Source: Hamiltosporidium tvaerminnensis (Eukaryota > Microsporidia > Dubosqiidae). Taken from it: a stretch of DNA of 64,000 bases. This document shows positions 23,501 through 34,723 of this stretch, in pieces (the first letter of the stretch is position 1; each line of letters starts with the position of its first letter). A program made the position numbers and the translations under genes. The stretch is from positions 558,001-622,000 of the forward strand of contig CM061255.1 of assembly GCA_022605425.2 (NCBI GenBank), in the 5' to 3' direction. The notes under the pieces were generated by a model, which worked only from the letters and a program-made list of their open reading frames with translations, was not told the origin of the DNA and did not search any database.

Positions 23501-24360
23501 TTTGCGTGTTGCCTCGTCATAGCATACCTGCGCAGCTTGCATGATATACGCGGCTTCCGTAATTGACTCAGGTACATGAGCTCCTGCATATTCACCGACT
23601 ACTCGATTAATGAGATCCAGAACTTTACTATCAACCAATTCATTTGGATGTTTTCTAGTTCGGACCACCACTTTTCCAATTTCGTTCTCAGAGATTTCTT
23701 TGATTTTACTCAAGAATTTATCTCTCAGGTTTATGTACTCCGTGGTGTCGGTCAAGGTGCATGTATCAGCGAGACAAGTGGCGATTCTACGTCGCTCTCC
23801 ATTCTCTTCTGATTTTACATCCTTTCCCATCTCACTTTGTGCCAATTTTTTTAACACTTCGAGAGTTTCAGTGCAGCCGAATTTCTCATTATAGTACCTG
23901 TGAAGCTCTGTCCAGCCATTTCTTGGCATTCTTTCAAACCTTGTCTGTACTGCAAAAAAAACAATTCGAGGCCATTCCTTCGGGTCGGCTGTTACGGAAT
24001 CGAATATCGTCCGCAATGCCATTAGCCTGTTACCTTCTGGAATAGCTAGAGTACAGGGGCTTGTCATGTCGTACGATGGCTCGCACGCAGAGACTTCAAC
24101 CGAAGAGGGAACTGGTGCATTAGGCGAAGGTAAGGTGTCAAGCCCACTATTTTGCATTTTACTGCATGTTTGGCTTGGTGGTGGAGGTGTTATTGTTGTG
24201 TAGGAGGAGGAAGGTAGGGGAATCGCCGGTGGGTGTAGCTTACATTTTTGTATCTCACTATCACTCTTTTTCACCTCATCAGCGTCGTTTGCAGCCTTTA
24301 TTTTGGTATTATTCGATATTTCGCTGCTAACATTTTTCTTTCTACCCATTGAAAATTTAT
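20537..24360 (-). mobile_element. Full-length REL-endonuclease LINE (copy A) with 11-bp target duplication
   Basis: The element occupies 20548-24349 on the minus strand. It is flanked by a perfect 11-bp direct repeat, TGAAAATTTAT on the plus strand, at 20537-20547 and 24350-24360. The 5' end coincides with the A of the start codon. The 3' untranslated region is only about 40 nt and ends ACCCAGAATTTTATTAAATA plus A residues, shared by the other copies. The single open frame is intact, so this copy may be autonomous. Confidence 0.88.
20588..24349 (-). CDS. LINE polyprotein: reverse transcriptase plus restriction-like endonuclease
   Basis: One 1253-residue frame. Approximate order: a Pro/Ser-rich N-terminus (40-100); a Trp-containing helical segment (125-170) that may be a Myb-like DNA-binding domain; a charged linker; reverse transcriptase (about 440-760) with GIDGIYNFFIKKL, YRPITCMSNLYKL, IDVKKAYDSIDH, GILQGDSLSPLLF and the catalytic FIDD (near 681); a zinc-knuckle-like CxxC...H...C segment (about 975-995); and a PD-(D/E)xK endonuclease (RPDIFILD...LIEVG, about 1060-1085). 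This single-frame architecture with a C-terminal restriction-like endonuclease is that of the R2/R4/CRE-type early-branching LINEs. The protein would nick target DNA and prime reverse transcription there. Clade placement needs a tree. Codon use is less AT-biased than in host genes, consistent with horizontal or recent origin. Confidence 0.92.
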   Translation of the reverse strand: MGRKKNVSSEISNNTKIKAANDADEVKKSDSEIQKCKLHPPAIPLPSSSYTTITPPPPSQTCSKMQNSGLDTLPSPNAPVPSSVEVSACEPSYDMTSPCTLAIPEGNRLMALRTIFDSVTADPKEWPRIVFFAVQTRFERMPRNGWTELHRYYNEKFGCTETLEVLKKLAQSEMGKDVKSEENGERRRIATCLADTCTLTDTTEYINLRDKFLSKIKEISENEIGKVVVRTRKHPNELVDSKVLDLINRVVGEYAGAHVPESITEAAYIMQAAQVCYDEATRKEKPRSAWKENIESKISKLVLSKDLLEKARKQEKLSTSETKSLKKIMREFNLNLSSVTDLSEALVKKNESLNVYEKKITMHESRKQFRKENRMFELFRGRFYRGLSERVEIEHVVSRDEIVSFWSTMWNKNDDTVTYDDYLIPFVSDNHPTTFPSLDEFVNIINWLPNWKAAGIDGIYNFFIKKLTTLHKYLYDIVKVICLEGTPQADWFYCGLTYLIPKGIPRRGSDYRPITCMSNLYKLTTKCVTKVVQLEVERRGLLAENQLGAVRGVQGAKEQALLNIALNKEYGNNLKATWIDVKKAYDSIDHAYLTQCIENLNLPDWILKFIKVIISKWKIDISVGPEKIMSKKIDRGILQGDSLSPLLFVLCMDPLSRKLNEKYTKVTVQTDAESHSTNHLLFIDDLKLLAKDSSTLSAMTGEAKEFLEVIGLEINKEKSATNDTCCEDTATLLEGVSVYKYLGIIEDSRGIPTRSSFEEVQSKLISRVERLCHTRLNAKNLFSAINQHAISLINYHIGVLRLEPADFSKLDDAVRAVLVKNKIHLRPGCKERLYLPRTELGRGLHSVELRSEHMLLQLLDCLEKSKEISTRRAAILKVENNNKTHLALIKGFLKVKYRLVEEVTKKSLEEAQLAKLYNEIEKRKLHSKLYNARKNELVSVSDSSRWLKRGNIRPRNEAVFCYIQDRNVFWGADGVCQHCGKSGKTVDHLATRCEKMLGHDYTRRHNEVVRCLHLLLLNRYKFKSSKRIRSHSVQEILDNEYAEIRVDTRIKTDVKIRNNRPDIFILDKKKNKITLIEVGITSQDSLQIVETEKLRKYDLLANELGLIYKCSVEIIPYVMTWDGIVTKYHKSHLKRLEIPMNVEAYIQSIVLKKTVETISFDRRRGLESGLNAEESWERASMGVIMRSEMHEEPIPPLKEAKREEDGVKILKPKNNTPLISQGGTTLEEPTNNINEESDLEEETIVVKEVEENI

Positions 24361-25350
24361 AAAATATAAAGAATATATGATTAAGATAGCAAAATACACT
24401 TTAAATTAAAGGGTTTCAAAAAAATGTTTTTTTACGGCGTTGATCAACATGTATTTACCCTAATTTACAGAATTTAACAAGTAAATGCATTCAAGAACAA
24501 AAGAGAAACAAAATAGAAGAGGGACAAAAAAAATAGCAACAAAAAATTACGTTCAATTTTAGTAAGTAATTCTTTAAAAACCTAGTATATAGAATATGGG
24601 AATTTAATTGAAATGGATGGAATTTTAATTTTAAATATATAAACATTAGTGTAAGTCTGAGACGATGGGATTTTATTGTAAGTTCTTTTATTTTTTGACA
24701 GGGGGAACATAATAAAATACGACAAGAAAAAATATTATGGCCATTCAGGAACTAAAAATTCATGATAATGAATATAAAATGGATGTATTTAATGTCTAAT
24801 ACTTTAAATGCTGCACTTCCTGGTTTATTTCATGATGGATTTACACCATTTTAAAATTTTATAGTAAACTTAAAAGAAGATATTACGATGTGAAATAGCA
24901 TGACAGGTCGTATGCATATACAATATAGAATTTAAATTTAAGATCAATTGCGATATGTTTTAAAAAAAATTCTACAAGGAGTGAAGAAAATATCAAGGCG
25001 TGGTTTTTAGGCAAAATCAATGGTTAAATGTATTTTAGATAAAAAAGGCTGGGAAAACATTTCTTATATTGACTTAAACAGATTTTTGTGAAAAAAAGGT
25101 AACGGTTAAAAATGTAATAAGTAATAACATCGCTAAAATTATCAGCCATTATAATTGTTGCGGCACAGTCCATAATGCTCACACGTTATTTTCAAAGTGT
25201 TTGAACCCGGTTATTTTCTACAAATTTATATTTAAAGCCCCCCCTTAGATTAGAATATAAAGTATTTTTTTTTCTGAATATTATAGGGTCAAGTCAAAAA
25301 AATGCTTATATAACTTTAATTTTATTTTTTCCTCCAAAAATATTTATCTT
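24361..25350. other. Spacer between two LINE copies
   Basis: AT-rich, no recognisable gene. Short G+C-richer pieces (for example near 25150-25215) may be repeat debris. Confidence 0.45.
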
Positions 25351-27741
25351 TATAATTTTAAACTATCTTTACGATATTGTGAAAGTCATGTTTAGAAGGA
25401 ACGCCTCAAGCTGATGGACTATTGTGGACTTACTTACCTGATACCTAAAGTTGCACTAAAGATTGGTCCTGATTACAGGCCAATAACCTGTATATAAAAT
25501 CTGTATAGACTAACTACAAAGTGTGCTTCTAAAGTGGCACGGATTAAGGCTGAAAAACGAGCATTCTTTAAGATAATCAGCTGGAAACGGTTAGAGGAGG
25601 AGAAAAGGCGAATAACAGGCTCTATTGAATCTTTCTTTCAATAAAGAAGGCGGAAACAATCTTAAGGCAACATGGATTGATGTTAAAAAAGCTTATGGTT
25701 CAATAGATCATGCTTATTTGACTCAATGCATTGAAAACCTTACTTTACCCGATTGGATCCTGAAATTTATTAAGGTAATTATATCAAAATAGAAAATTGA
25801 TATATCAATAGGTTCTTAGAAAAGCAGGGCAAAAAATAGAAAAAAATTTCGCACGGAAATACTTTGATACCATTGTTGTTTCCGTTCTATGGATCCATTG
25901 AGCCGAAAGCTTAATGAGAAATGCACAAAGGTGACAATCCAAGCAGATGCAGAATCCCACGCGACTAATCATCTCTTGTTTATTCATGATCTTAAGCTCC
26001 TTGCCGAAGATTGGTCCACATTGGAAGAAATGACAAAGAAGGTTAAAAACTTTATGAATAATATAGGATTGGAGATTAACAAAGAGAAGTCAACCACTAA
26101 TGATCCATGTTGTGAAGATACTGCTACTCTTCTTGAAGGAATAGATGTTTATAAATACCTTGGAATTATAGAAGATAGCAGAGGAATTCCAACAAGTAAG
26201 TCGTTTGAGGAAGTACAGACTAAACTTATAGTACGAGTAGAAAGACTTTGCTGCACGAGATTAAATTCAAAAAATTTATTTCAAGCCATTAATCAACATG
26301 CAATTTCTTTACTGAACTATCTTACAGGTGTACTCGCACCAGAACCGGCTGACTTCTACAAGTTAGATTATGCGGTGCGTGCAGTGTTAGTAAAGAACAA
26401 AATACATCTATGCCCAGAATGTAAAGAACGTCTATAACTTCCACGTAAAGAACTTGGAAGAGGTTTACACAGTGTCGAGTTCAAAAGCGAACATATGCTT
26501 TTGCCACTCTTGGATTGTCTGGAAAAACATAAAGATACATCGACCAAATAGCAGCAATCCTAAAGGTTGTGAATAATAATAAAACCCACCTTTCACTAAT
26601 CAAAAACTTTTTAAAAATAAAATACGGGTTGGAAAAGGATGTCACAAAAAAGAAATAGGAGAAAGCTCAACTAGCTAACCTATAAAACGAAATCAAAAAC
26701 CGAAAACACCATTCAAAGTTATATAATGCAAGAAAAAATGAGATTGTGAGTGTTAGTGACTCTTTAAGATGGCTCAAAAAAGAGAATATTAGGCCTCGTG
26801 ATGAAGCAGTGTTTGCTGAATCCAAAATAGAAATGTATTCTGCCGAGCAAAAGAGTATTGTAAAAACTGCAACCAGTCTAGGAAAACAGTAGATCACTTA
26901 GCAACGAGATGTGACAAAATGCTTGGTCATGACTATACTAGACGACATAATGAAGTGGTACGATGTATACATTTACTCTTGCTGAATAAATATAAGTTTT
27001 AGTCTTTGGAACGAATTAGAAGCCACTCAGTTCAAGAAATTTTTGATAACGAGTATGCAGAGATAAGAGTGGATACTAGATTAAAAACTGATGTCAAGAT
27101 TCGGTGTAAAAGACCAGATATAATTATTTTAGACAAGAGACAGAATGGGATAACCCTCATCAGAGTATGAATCACATTCCAAGACTCTCTTCAAATAGTT
27201 AAAACAGAGAAGCTTAGGAAGTATGACCTATTAGCAAATGAGTTAGGTCTTATTTATAAATGCAGTGTAGAGATAATTCCTTATGTGATGACCTGGGACG
27301 GTATTGTGATAAAATACCATAAGACGATGTTAAGAGACTACAAATACCCATGAATATAGAGGCATATATACAATCCATAGTACTCAAGAAGACAGTCGAA
27401 ACAATTTCTTTTGATCGACGAAGACTTTTTATCGACGAAGAGGACTTGAGTCTAGACTAACTGCCGAAGAGAACATCATTAAGTGTCATTAGGAGCTGAG
27501 ATTCATAAACAACCAATATCCCATTTAAAGCTAGTAGACAACGAGGAAGATGATGTTAAAACGGAAAATAAAAAACAATTTTACTTCTTATTTCGGATGG
27601 CATAACCACCGCAAAATAACCAACAATTAGAAAAAATGGAGAGTTGGAGGACGAGATAGAAGTGGTTGAAACGGTGGAAAGAATTATATAAAAGAGAAAA
27701 ATTTTTTAAGCCAGAATTTAATTAAATAAAATAATTTTAAA
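25351..27741 (+). mobile_element. 5'-truncated, decayed LINE copy C with 11-bp target duplication
   Basis: Element sequence runs 25362-27730, beginning inside the reverse transcriptase (about residue 475 of copy A) and ending with the common 3' tail. ATAATTTTAAA is duplicated at 25351-25361 and 27731-27741. The reading frame has many lesions; the longest open part (25889-26437) covers the catalytic region, where FIHD replaces FIDD. It stops at a TAA (26435-26437) that is also present in copy B. Details of sequence (EEMT, KHKDTST) place it with copy B, not copy A. Confidence 0.85.
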
Positions 27742-27769
27742 ATTAAAACTATTTTTTTTAAGTCCGCAG

Positions 27770-28500
27770 TGGAGGGAGGGTAAACACATTAAAATCCATC
27801 TGCTTGACAATGAGTATGTGAAATTGGTGTTAAGATTATTGTTCTGTGTTTTGGAGGAAATAAAACCACATTTCATTTTATGCTGTTCTATTGGTATTTG
27901 TATGAAGAGGACGGCTGTTTATGAAATGGTAAAACTTTTCTACAAATCTATTTTTTAGTTTTTTACGTAGCGATCGCAGACTGCAGCTGCATTTGTGTAA
28001 ATAATCATTTAAGAGCAATAACCGAACCCTGCTTAGTTGAGTTGCCGACTTAGCGTCTTAGGGGATAAAAAAGGACACAATTTAAAGCCATAAAGCTAGT
28101 GATCATGTTATGCTTGTTGATATGACTTTGGATTGTCTGGGTCATTGGTACTTAACTTTTTAAGTAAGCGGCCCCTCTTTGAATTGAAAGTTGGTCCCTG
28201 CACCCCCAATGAAAAAGCGTTTCGATTTTTTGGAAATTTGTTGCATATTTTTTTTACAAAAAAACCATAGCTAAATTTCTGTATGAGCTTAAGATTTTGA
28301 CGGGGGCTTCTGTCGCGCTCCAAAAAATATCTTCGCCCACCCCTGGGAAGCGGGAAACTTCGTGTAAGAACCGCTGGTCTGGGTAAATACCATATAACTT
28401 GCTGATGTATATCCTATCCGGAAGTTTATTAGGTTCGAGAAGTGTGGATAGACAGCTGAATGGAGTTGCGATGGTCCAAAATGGATTTAACTACTATCCC
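27770..28500 (+). repeat. Dispersed repeat copy interrupted by a MITE
   Basis: Matches the repeat at 17570-18215 in the same order: GGAGGGAGGGTAAACACATT at the start, the degraded coding segment at 27814-27960 (GVKII...FGGNKTTFHF), then GCAGACTGCAGCTG. After the insertion at 28143-28376 it continues with GAAGTTTATTAGGTTCGAGA. It lies only about 30 bp after LINE copy C. Confidence 0.55.
28135..28384. mobile_element. Non-autonomous hAT-type element (MITE) with 8-bp duplication
   Basis: A 234-bp G+C-rich insert (28143-28376) flanked by a perfect 8-bp repeat GTCTGGGT (28135-28142 and 28377-28384), the duplication size made by hAT transposases. Ends are imperfect inverted repeats: CATTGGTACTTAAC at the left and, read inward from the right, CAGCGGTTCTTACAC. 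It encodes no protein and lies inside a copy of the dispersed repeat, so it is younger than that copy. Confidence 0.7.
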
Positions 28501-29490
28501 ACACCTGTAGCGGAAATTAATAAAATCAGGGTAAATTTCTGGCTATTTATTGGTTTCTATACATCTTTTGAATGAGAGCATTGGGATGTAGGTATTGCAG
28601 AAGTACCAATAGAAAATTTTGGAAGTTATATATAAAACGTAAAACTACGTATATGCTATGAAAAAAACATAACTTATGCTCTTTTTATAGCAAGACGTGA
28701 TATTTTTAGATATTAATGGTTAATATTTCAAATTTTATCGAAATTCAATACCAAGAGAAGTTGGATAGTGTACAAAGTTAGAATAATGTAACGATATAAA
28801 AAATTTTATTCATTCCTGCTTTTCTATAGAACACAGATTATAGAAATAGGTGGGTTTATAAAAATAAAATGTGTCATAAAGGTTAAGGCACAAGCGAATT
28901 AGCTGTTTCAGTTTGAAATAGGCGGGTTTTATGCATAGAACAAAAAATAAACTTATTTATGTTTAATGTCAAGTTGATTTCAGAGCATTTAGTGTTAAAT
29001 AGAAAAAAGAAAGCCAAAAAATACAATTAGAACGAAAAAGTAATTCTCTGACTGCAGTAAAGAGATATAATAATATTAAACACCTGTGGTTAAATAGAAA
29101 TTTAACAAACGAAAGACGAGCACGAAAATATAAAAAAAACAATGTAATAACTTTATACTATAGTTCTTTTTTATATTTTCTTTCAAGATATAAATTTTTT
29201 TATGTTTAAGATTACAACATGTTTAGATTATTTTACCATAAATAAAAAAGAATCATAGGTTATAAACTTATATTTGAAAAACACATCTTTTATATTTTCT
29301 TAAAATAGCGAAATTCCTTACTTTTTAAAATTTTTATTTAAAAAATTTAATAAAGCCTTTTAAAGGACATTTTTTGGTTAAAAATCTACTTTTTTCGTAT
29401 ATGAGTTTCCATTTTTAGCTAATTTGGTCCAAATTATTTTCAAATTTTTAATTTACGACTGAAATATATATTCGGGAAGAAACCCTTATT
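28501..29490. other. Intergenic, upstream of secreted-protein gene
   Basis: AT-rich without recognisable genes. The last 10 nt hold an ACCC motif before the next ATG (29482-29485). Confidence 0.5.
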
Positions 29491-31791
29491 ATGGAAGACA
29501 GTATGAATAAAGTTTCCTATGGATTGATTTTTTTATTTTTAAAAACAGTATTAGTCTCGTATCCATACCAGCAAGTATATCCTACTGAGAACTGTACCAG
29601 TTCCAATCCAACGTATCCACAACAGAATAATTTTGGTCTTTACCATCCAAATTTTACAAATTTCTATGGGAATATTGGTAATTCAGCAATAAATTCAACT
29701 GTTTACTCGCCTTCAAGTTTTTCTGCTAATTTTCATCGGTTTCGACCATATGATATATTTCCCAGAAATATTACTTTTCCAACAAATAATTCAGAAAATA
29801 TCCCATCATTTTTAATTCACCAACCATTTCCTTTTTATAATAGCTTTCACCCATATTGGCCAAGTTATAGGCAGAGTGAGATGTTTTTACAGAACTATTC
29901 TACTATTTATTCTGAAACGAATGCCGCATCCATACCTCCTATTTATAATCAAAATTATACAGCCCATGATAGATTGGCAGAGCAGAGAATTAATCCAGAA
30001 CCACCTCGGAATATTCAAGTAGAAACCAATGTATCTGATGATATATTAAACATACAGAGCGGTGCTTTACAAACAAATTCAATTATTAATTCAATATGTT
30101 CGTCTTCGGAGGCACAAAGAACATTCAACACAATAAATACGGAAAATGAAATGCAGAATATAATTGATAAAGCCAAAACTAATAATGCGAGAAGTTCAAC
30201 CAATCAAGAATCTGGAAAAATGTCTGAATCTTCCAATCAAGATAAAATTTGTTTTGAAAACCGAACAAATACTGATGTTGATAATAGAAGTAGAACTTTA
30301 GAAAACCAAATCAGAGAAATGCTACACAAAATGGAAAAATATATTGCTACCGCGAATAATCTGGCTTTGATACCTCTATTTGTCGATAAAGATTCTTTGC
30401 AAACAAATATTAAAAGTGTTGGAGATAAGATTAGAGAATTCTCCATGACAAGATTTCGAAATTCAGATAAATATTTACTAATCAGTATGTATGTGATGCA
30501 AAGAACCTATGAATATAATTTTAAAAATTTCAAACATTTATTAAATACTGGCAGTATAAACGCAAATAATACATTGTTTCCTAAATGTTTATTTGAAAGA
30601 TTCAAGGGATCTAAAAACCATTTCTCAGAATCTAGGAATAAAGAATTAGAAATATGCAGTAGTCTGATTCTCTCAGGTTTGAAAAGTACTATTTCGAATT
30701 TCTACCCATCATTGGCTACAAATACAGATCATAATTCTGAAAAAAATTTAATTTCCAATGACGAGTTAAATCTCAAATTTCAAAATGAATTGAAAAATAT
30801 TGAAAAAAATATTTCAAATCAAGAATATTTTGTCAATATATGTTCATGTTTCAATGACATTGAAGAAAAATCATTTGACTCTATGTTTGCGCTTGAAAAG
30901 ATAAAAAATATTCTAAAAATAAACAGCATATACGATATATTGAACCTCCTCACGAACTCCACACAAACCATATTGGTATATGAAATAAAGGTATTCCTTA
31001 ATTTATACAGCAAAGACATTGAAAAACGCATAAAGAAAAATCATGTAATTTCAATGTGTTTTTTTTTAAAAGCACTGGTAAATTATTTTGGAAATATCAA
31101 CCTTGAAAAACTCTATCTTACAAAAAATAAAAACCAAGAACGGGCTGAAAAAATAAAGTTGCTTAGACTAGAAGTCTGTAAAAAGTTGTTTTTCGTTGGA
31201 AAATTATTTGAAAATTTACTCAGATGTTTAAAAAACCACGAAACCAAAGCAAATTTCTATGGATTATTGAATGTTTGTCGTTTTCACAATTTAATATTAA
31301 AATCATATACAAATGATGTTACATTATTCAGCTTACAAATCCCTTTATATATTTCAATGATTTTAGAACTGAGTATTGATTTTGATAGCGAAACAACGAT
31401 AGAATTCATTTCGTTTATTCTATTTGTAGTTAAACAAGAAAAATTAACGTATGCGGATTTTTATAATGATAAGTTTGAATATTTCTTAGAAAAGAGCAAT
31501 GTAAATGTCAAAAATATAATTAAAAAAAACCATGATTTTACCGCTAAAGATAATATCTATTCCCAAAGCACTGCTGATATGGATAATTGTACTATCATTG
31601 CAAAAGATTTTTTGGATAGAGATAAAACAAAAAATAATAAAAACCGAAGACTAAAAACACTATACATTTCTCAATTAAATTACATGGTTCTTTTAAAGAA
31701 AAAAAATTTGTGCTTTCTTAGCAATTTAAAGTATAGTAATAAGTTTTTCGAAAAAATTAATCAACGAATAGAACAATTTTATGGTGATTAA
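29491..31791 (+). CDS. Large secreted Asn/Tyr/Pro-rich protein, unknown family
   Basis: Protein of 766 residues. Residues 1-28 hold a hydrophobic core (GLIFLFLKTVLVSYP) and look like a signal peptide. Residues 30-190 are rich in Asn, Tyr, Pro, Ser and Phe with many NxS/T sites (for example NCTSSNPTYP), a low-complexity stretch suited to an exported surface or polar-tube-associated protein. The remainder (about 270-766) is helical and charged, with spread Cys residues and no recognised domain. The gene stands alone. The ATG is supported by AACCC 5 nt upstream. I do not recognise a homolog; the role at the spore surface or host interface is a guess from composition. Confidence 0.75.
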   Translation: MEDSMNKVSYGLIFLFLKTVLVSYPYQQVYPTENCTSSNPTYPQQNNFGLYHPNFTNFYGNIGNSAINSTVYSPSSFSANFHRFRPYDIFPRNITFPTNNSENIPSFLIHQPFPFYNSFHPYWPSYRQSEMFLQNYSTIYSETNAASIPPIYNQNYTAHDRLAEQRINPEPPRNIQVETNVSDDILNIQSGALQTNSIINSICSSSEAQRTFNTINTENEMQNIIDKAKTNNARSSTNQESGKMSESSNQDKICFENRTNTDVDNRSRTLENQIREMLHKMEKYIATANNLALIPLFVDKDSLQTNIKSVGDKIREFSMTRFRNSDKYLLISMYVMQRTYEYNFKNFKHLLNTGSINANNTLFPKCLFERFKGSKNHFSESRNKELEICSSLILSGLKSTISNFYPSLATNTDHNSEKNLISNDELNLKFQNELKNIEKNISNQEYFVNICSCFNDIEEKSFDSMFALEKIKNILKINSIYDILNLLTNSTQTILVYEIKVFLNLYSKDIEKRIKKNHVISMCFFLKALVNYFGNINLEKLYLTKNKNQERAEKIKLLRLEVCKKLFFVGKLFENLLRCLKNHETKANFYGLLNVCRFHNLILKSYTNDVTLFSLQIPLYISMILELSIDFDSETTIEFISFILFVVKQEKLTYADFYNDKFEYFLEKSNVNVKNIIKKNHDFTAKDNIYSQSTADMDNCTIIAKDFLDRDKTKNNKNRRLKTLYISQLNYMVLLKKKNLCFLSNLKYSNKFFEKINQRIEQFYGD

Positions 31792-33099
31792 ATAAAATAA
31801 ATAAATTTTTATTTGAAATTGCTCAAATCTCTATTATATTTTTTTTCCTTTGATAGAAGCAAGTTTAATGTGTAAAATTGTGTAAAAGTCTTAAAATATT
31901 CTAATTCTGGTAAATAAAACCAGTAGTATTAAATATTCAATGAAGTAATGAAAGAAACAATAAAAAACGCAATTCAATAATCAATATAATGTATAAAATT
32001 GTAGAATAAATGCATTTTTTTTAATAAATAACTTATCCTGACTATATATATGAAAACCCGCTGTGTCTTGAATTAAAACTAGGTTAGGTTTTTACAATAT
32101 AAATCTCCGTATGTTATCTTGAATCCGAATTCACTAACGCAAACCTTAAAAGCAGAAATTGATTAAATAAACCAAAAATCATTCTGAATCAGTTACATAT
32201 TAATTTTATTTTAAATTGATGAGTTTCATAAAAATTTTGAGTATGATTAATTACTTACCAAATCAAAAAAAAGGTTTTTTTGACTCTCATGTATCGAAAA
32301 AAATATTAATGTTTTTAACCTGATAATTCTCTGAAATACAATCGAAACAACTCAAAATTTCTGCCAATTTTTTTTCTAAACGAATATGCTGATAAAATTA
32401 TATCAGAATTATAACAAACTTACTTACGTATTCCAGTTCTTTTTTAGCTCTCGGTATGAAAGAAAAAGTAAATTTTTCGATTTTTTTCATTTAATCTGTT
32501 CTAGCTAACTATTACAGAAGATTCGCGATATATTTAGAGTGATTATATTCCACCTTAGACTTTAACTATGATTTTTACACCAATTACACACACTCATCCC
32601 AAAAAAGTTGGTTTTCAATGCGGTTATTCTTACTCTATTAAAGAATACATACCAATGGAAAATTTTGCTTATTATTTTTTGTGTGGACAAAATTCTGGGA
32701 GTATTCACTTTAATATGAAATAAAAAAGGATGAAGATACATCAGGGATATGTAATACTATGCCAATTCAAAACGGTTAATGCATTTCCTAAAGTATTTGG
32801 GCAAATACGGACAGATTATCGGAAGAATACAGAAGAAATGATTTGGCTTTTAAAAGACAAGGATTAGAAACAAACAGAGAAAGAAAATTCCCATAAGGTA
32901 GTGCTGTAAAATATAGTAGCTTGATCTAAATTCTATGTATTTATTAAAGTCTTGCGTTAATAAAAGATAATTTGGTGCATCTAATACATATGTATTATAA
33001 AAGAGTTCAAAAGACGCTAGTATAGGGGTTGAAATTATTACAATAGATCAATTGAATAACGTTTATTTATGAAAAAAATCAACATTCCATATAGGAAAT
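31792..33099. other. Intergenic with one repeat fragment
   Basis: AT-rich. At about 32545-32650 (minus strand) a 100-bp piece matches the start of the dispersed repeat (GATGAGTGTGTGTAATTGGT on the minus strand). The remainder is featureless. Confidence 0.45.
32545..32650 (-). repeat. Fragment of dispersed repeat family
   Basis: On the minus strand it reads GATGAGTGTGTGTAATTGGT, then TGTAAAAATC, matching GGCAATGAGTGTGTGAATCT and GGTGTGAAAATC in the copy at 17570-18215. Only the first part of the repeat is present. Confidence 0.4.
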
Positions 33100-34620
33100 A
33101 TATTATAATACAAGAGTAATTTGACCTGAACTGGCAATTTTTAAAATTTGTGATGCGTCCAGATGTGTGCTTAAACTAATATACACAGATTATACAGCAA
33201 TATAATAACACCTTAATTCACTAAATCCTAACTTAAAAAATTCTAGGTGGTTTAGTTGTGAACTAAACACATGCTTTTGGAACTCTTTGCTTATCTGAAA
33301 AGAGAATCAACCAATTTAAGCAAAACAGCAGTAATATTATTTATTCTAAATATAATTATGTCTGTATTCCACTAATAAATGACATCCACCAAGTGAATTA
33401 TAAATTAGAAATAATCCCAAGAAAAAATATTAAAAGAAGCTTAACATAAAAGGTTCTAGAATGAAATCTCATTTATAAATATAAAATCCAAAAAAAAGCA
33501 CGAGTCTATTAATCACTTACTTATAATCAAAAAGTAATATGTGTACATCTATGAAACAATTTTTTTGATATTTCCTGAGATGAGAAGATATTTTAGATCT
33601 TAATAAGCCGATATCGTTATAAAAATCATTCTGAAATACGGTAGAGCACTTAGTGGCTCAATGTAAAAAATCGCATGATCATGGCTAGACTAGATAGCAA
33701 AATATATTGGTTGATGCTAAAAGATTTTTTTTGCTTGCTTCTTTCCTTACATAAATGAAATATGAACTAAAAATGAATTACAGCTTGCCCAAATTAAAGC
33801 ATTCGTTAAAAAGTTTTCTTGTGAAGTTTTAGGTTAGTCAAGCCAACAAAACCTCTCATTTCGAAGAAAAAAAGTGCAAAACAGTCATATAAGCTGAAAA
33901 CGCCTACACCTGTTTGTTCTAGAGATATAATATAAATTTACAAAACAAATTGTAAGTCAGTTTGTTTAAAAACTTATCGATGACGGGTATCTGGAAATAA
34001 GATAATACACTCCGATTAAACCAATGTTACAATCAGGAATAATAGACTCGAATTATTTAGTGAATATGAGGATAATAATAATATCTCGTAGGTGTAAATA
34101 TTCATTTGAGATTTACTTCAAATGATTAAACTTGGAAAAATCTAATTAGGATAACTTACTATCCGAGGAAATAGTTCTCAAGTATAAGCTTGATATTTCG
34201 ATAAGCTCTTCATTGAGATTCGAAAATAACATTACAAAATATCATAAATTGTGTTTAAAAAAACTACAAATACACAAGACTTTAGAGACTTATACAAACT
34301 CAATAGCCCATAAAAAAACAGTCGAAAAAGATTAATCTAATCGAGGAAGATGACACATCTAGAGATATTTTTCGAATTGCATAAGAATAGTCATCAGTGG
34401 ATGTAATAAAAGAACCAAGAGAAGCCTAAAAACCTATACCTACACTAAAAAATAACGCAGATGGGAGATGTGCAAACATTTGAATCAACAGTTTTTCGAT
34501 TTCTATGTGAGGATATAATGACCGAAACCAAACAATCAAGCATAAAAAAGTTTTGTAAAACGAGAAATTCTAACTAAGCAATTGAAAATAGGAAAGAAAA
34601 ATATCCGATATTTAATAAAT
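33100..34620 (+). mobile_element. Ancient LINE relic
   Basis: Scattered matches to the C-terminal half of the LINE in the right order: around 33255-33340 (copy A segment LHSVELRSEHMLLQLLDCLE onward), 33640-33720 (DHLATRCEKMLGHDYTRR) and 34245-34440 (IVTKYHK through the PPLKEA segment). Frames are destroyed by many indels and stops. This is much older than copies A-D. Boundaries are approximate. Confidence 0.55.
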
Positions 34621-34723
34621 TTTATATAGAAAACTACACTTCATTTATTTAACAAAATTATTTATTAACATCAAAAAATACATTTAAAACACAATAAATC
34701 ATTTACTTACACAAAAATATTTA

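Noticed and set aside
20592-24045. Several plus-strand open frames of 60-110 codons opposite the LINE polyprotein
   Set aside because: They are antisense shadows of the long minus-strand frame; the same shadows recur opposite copies B and D.
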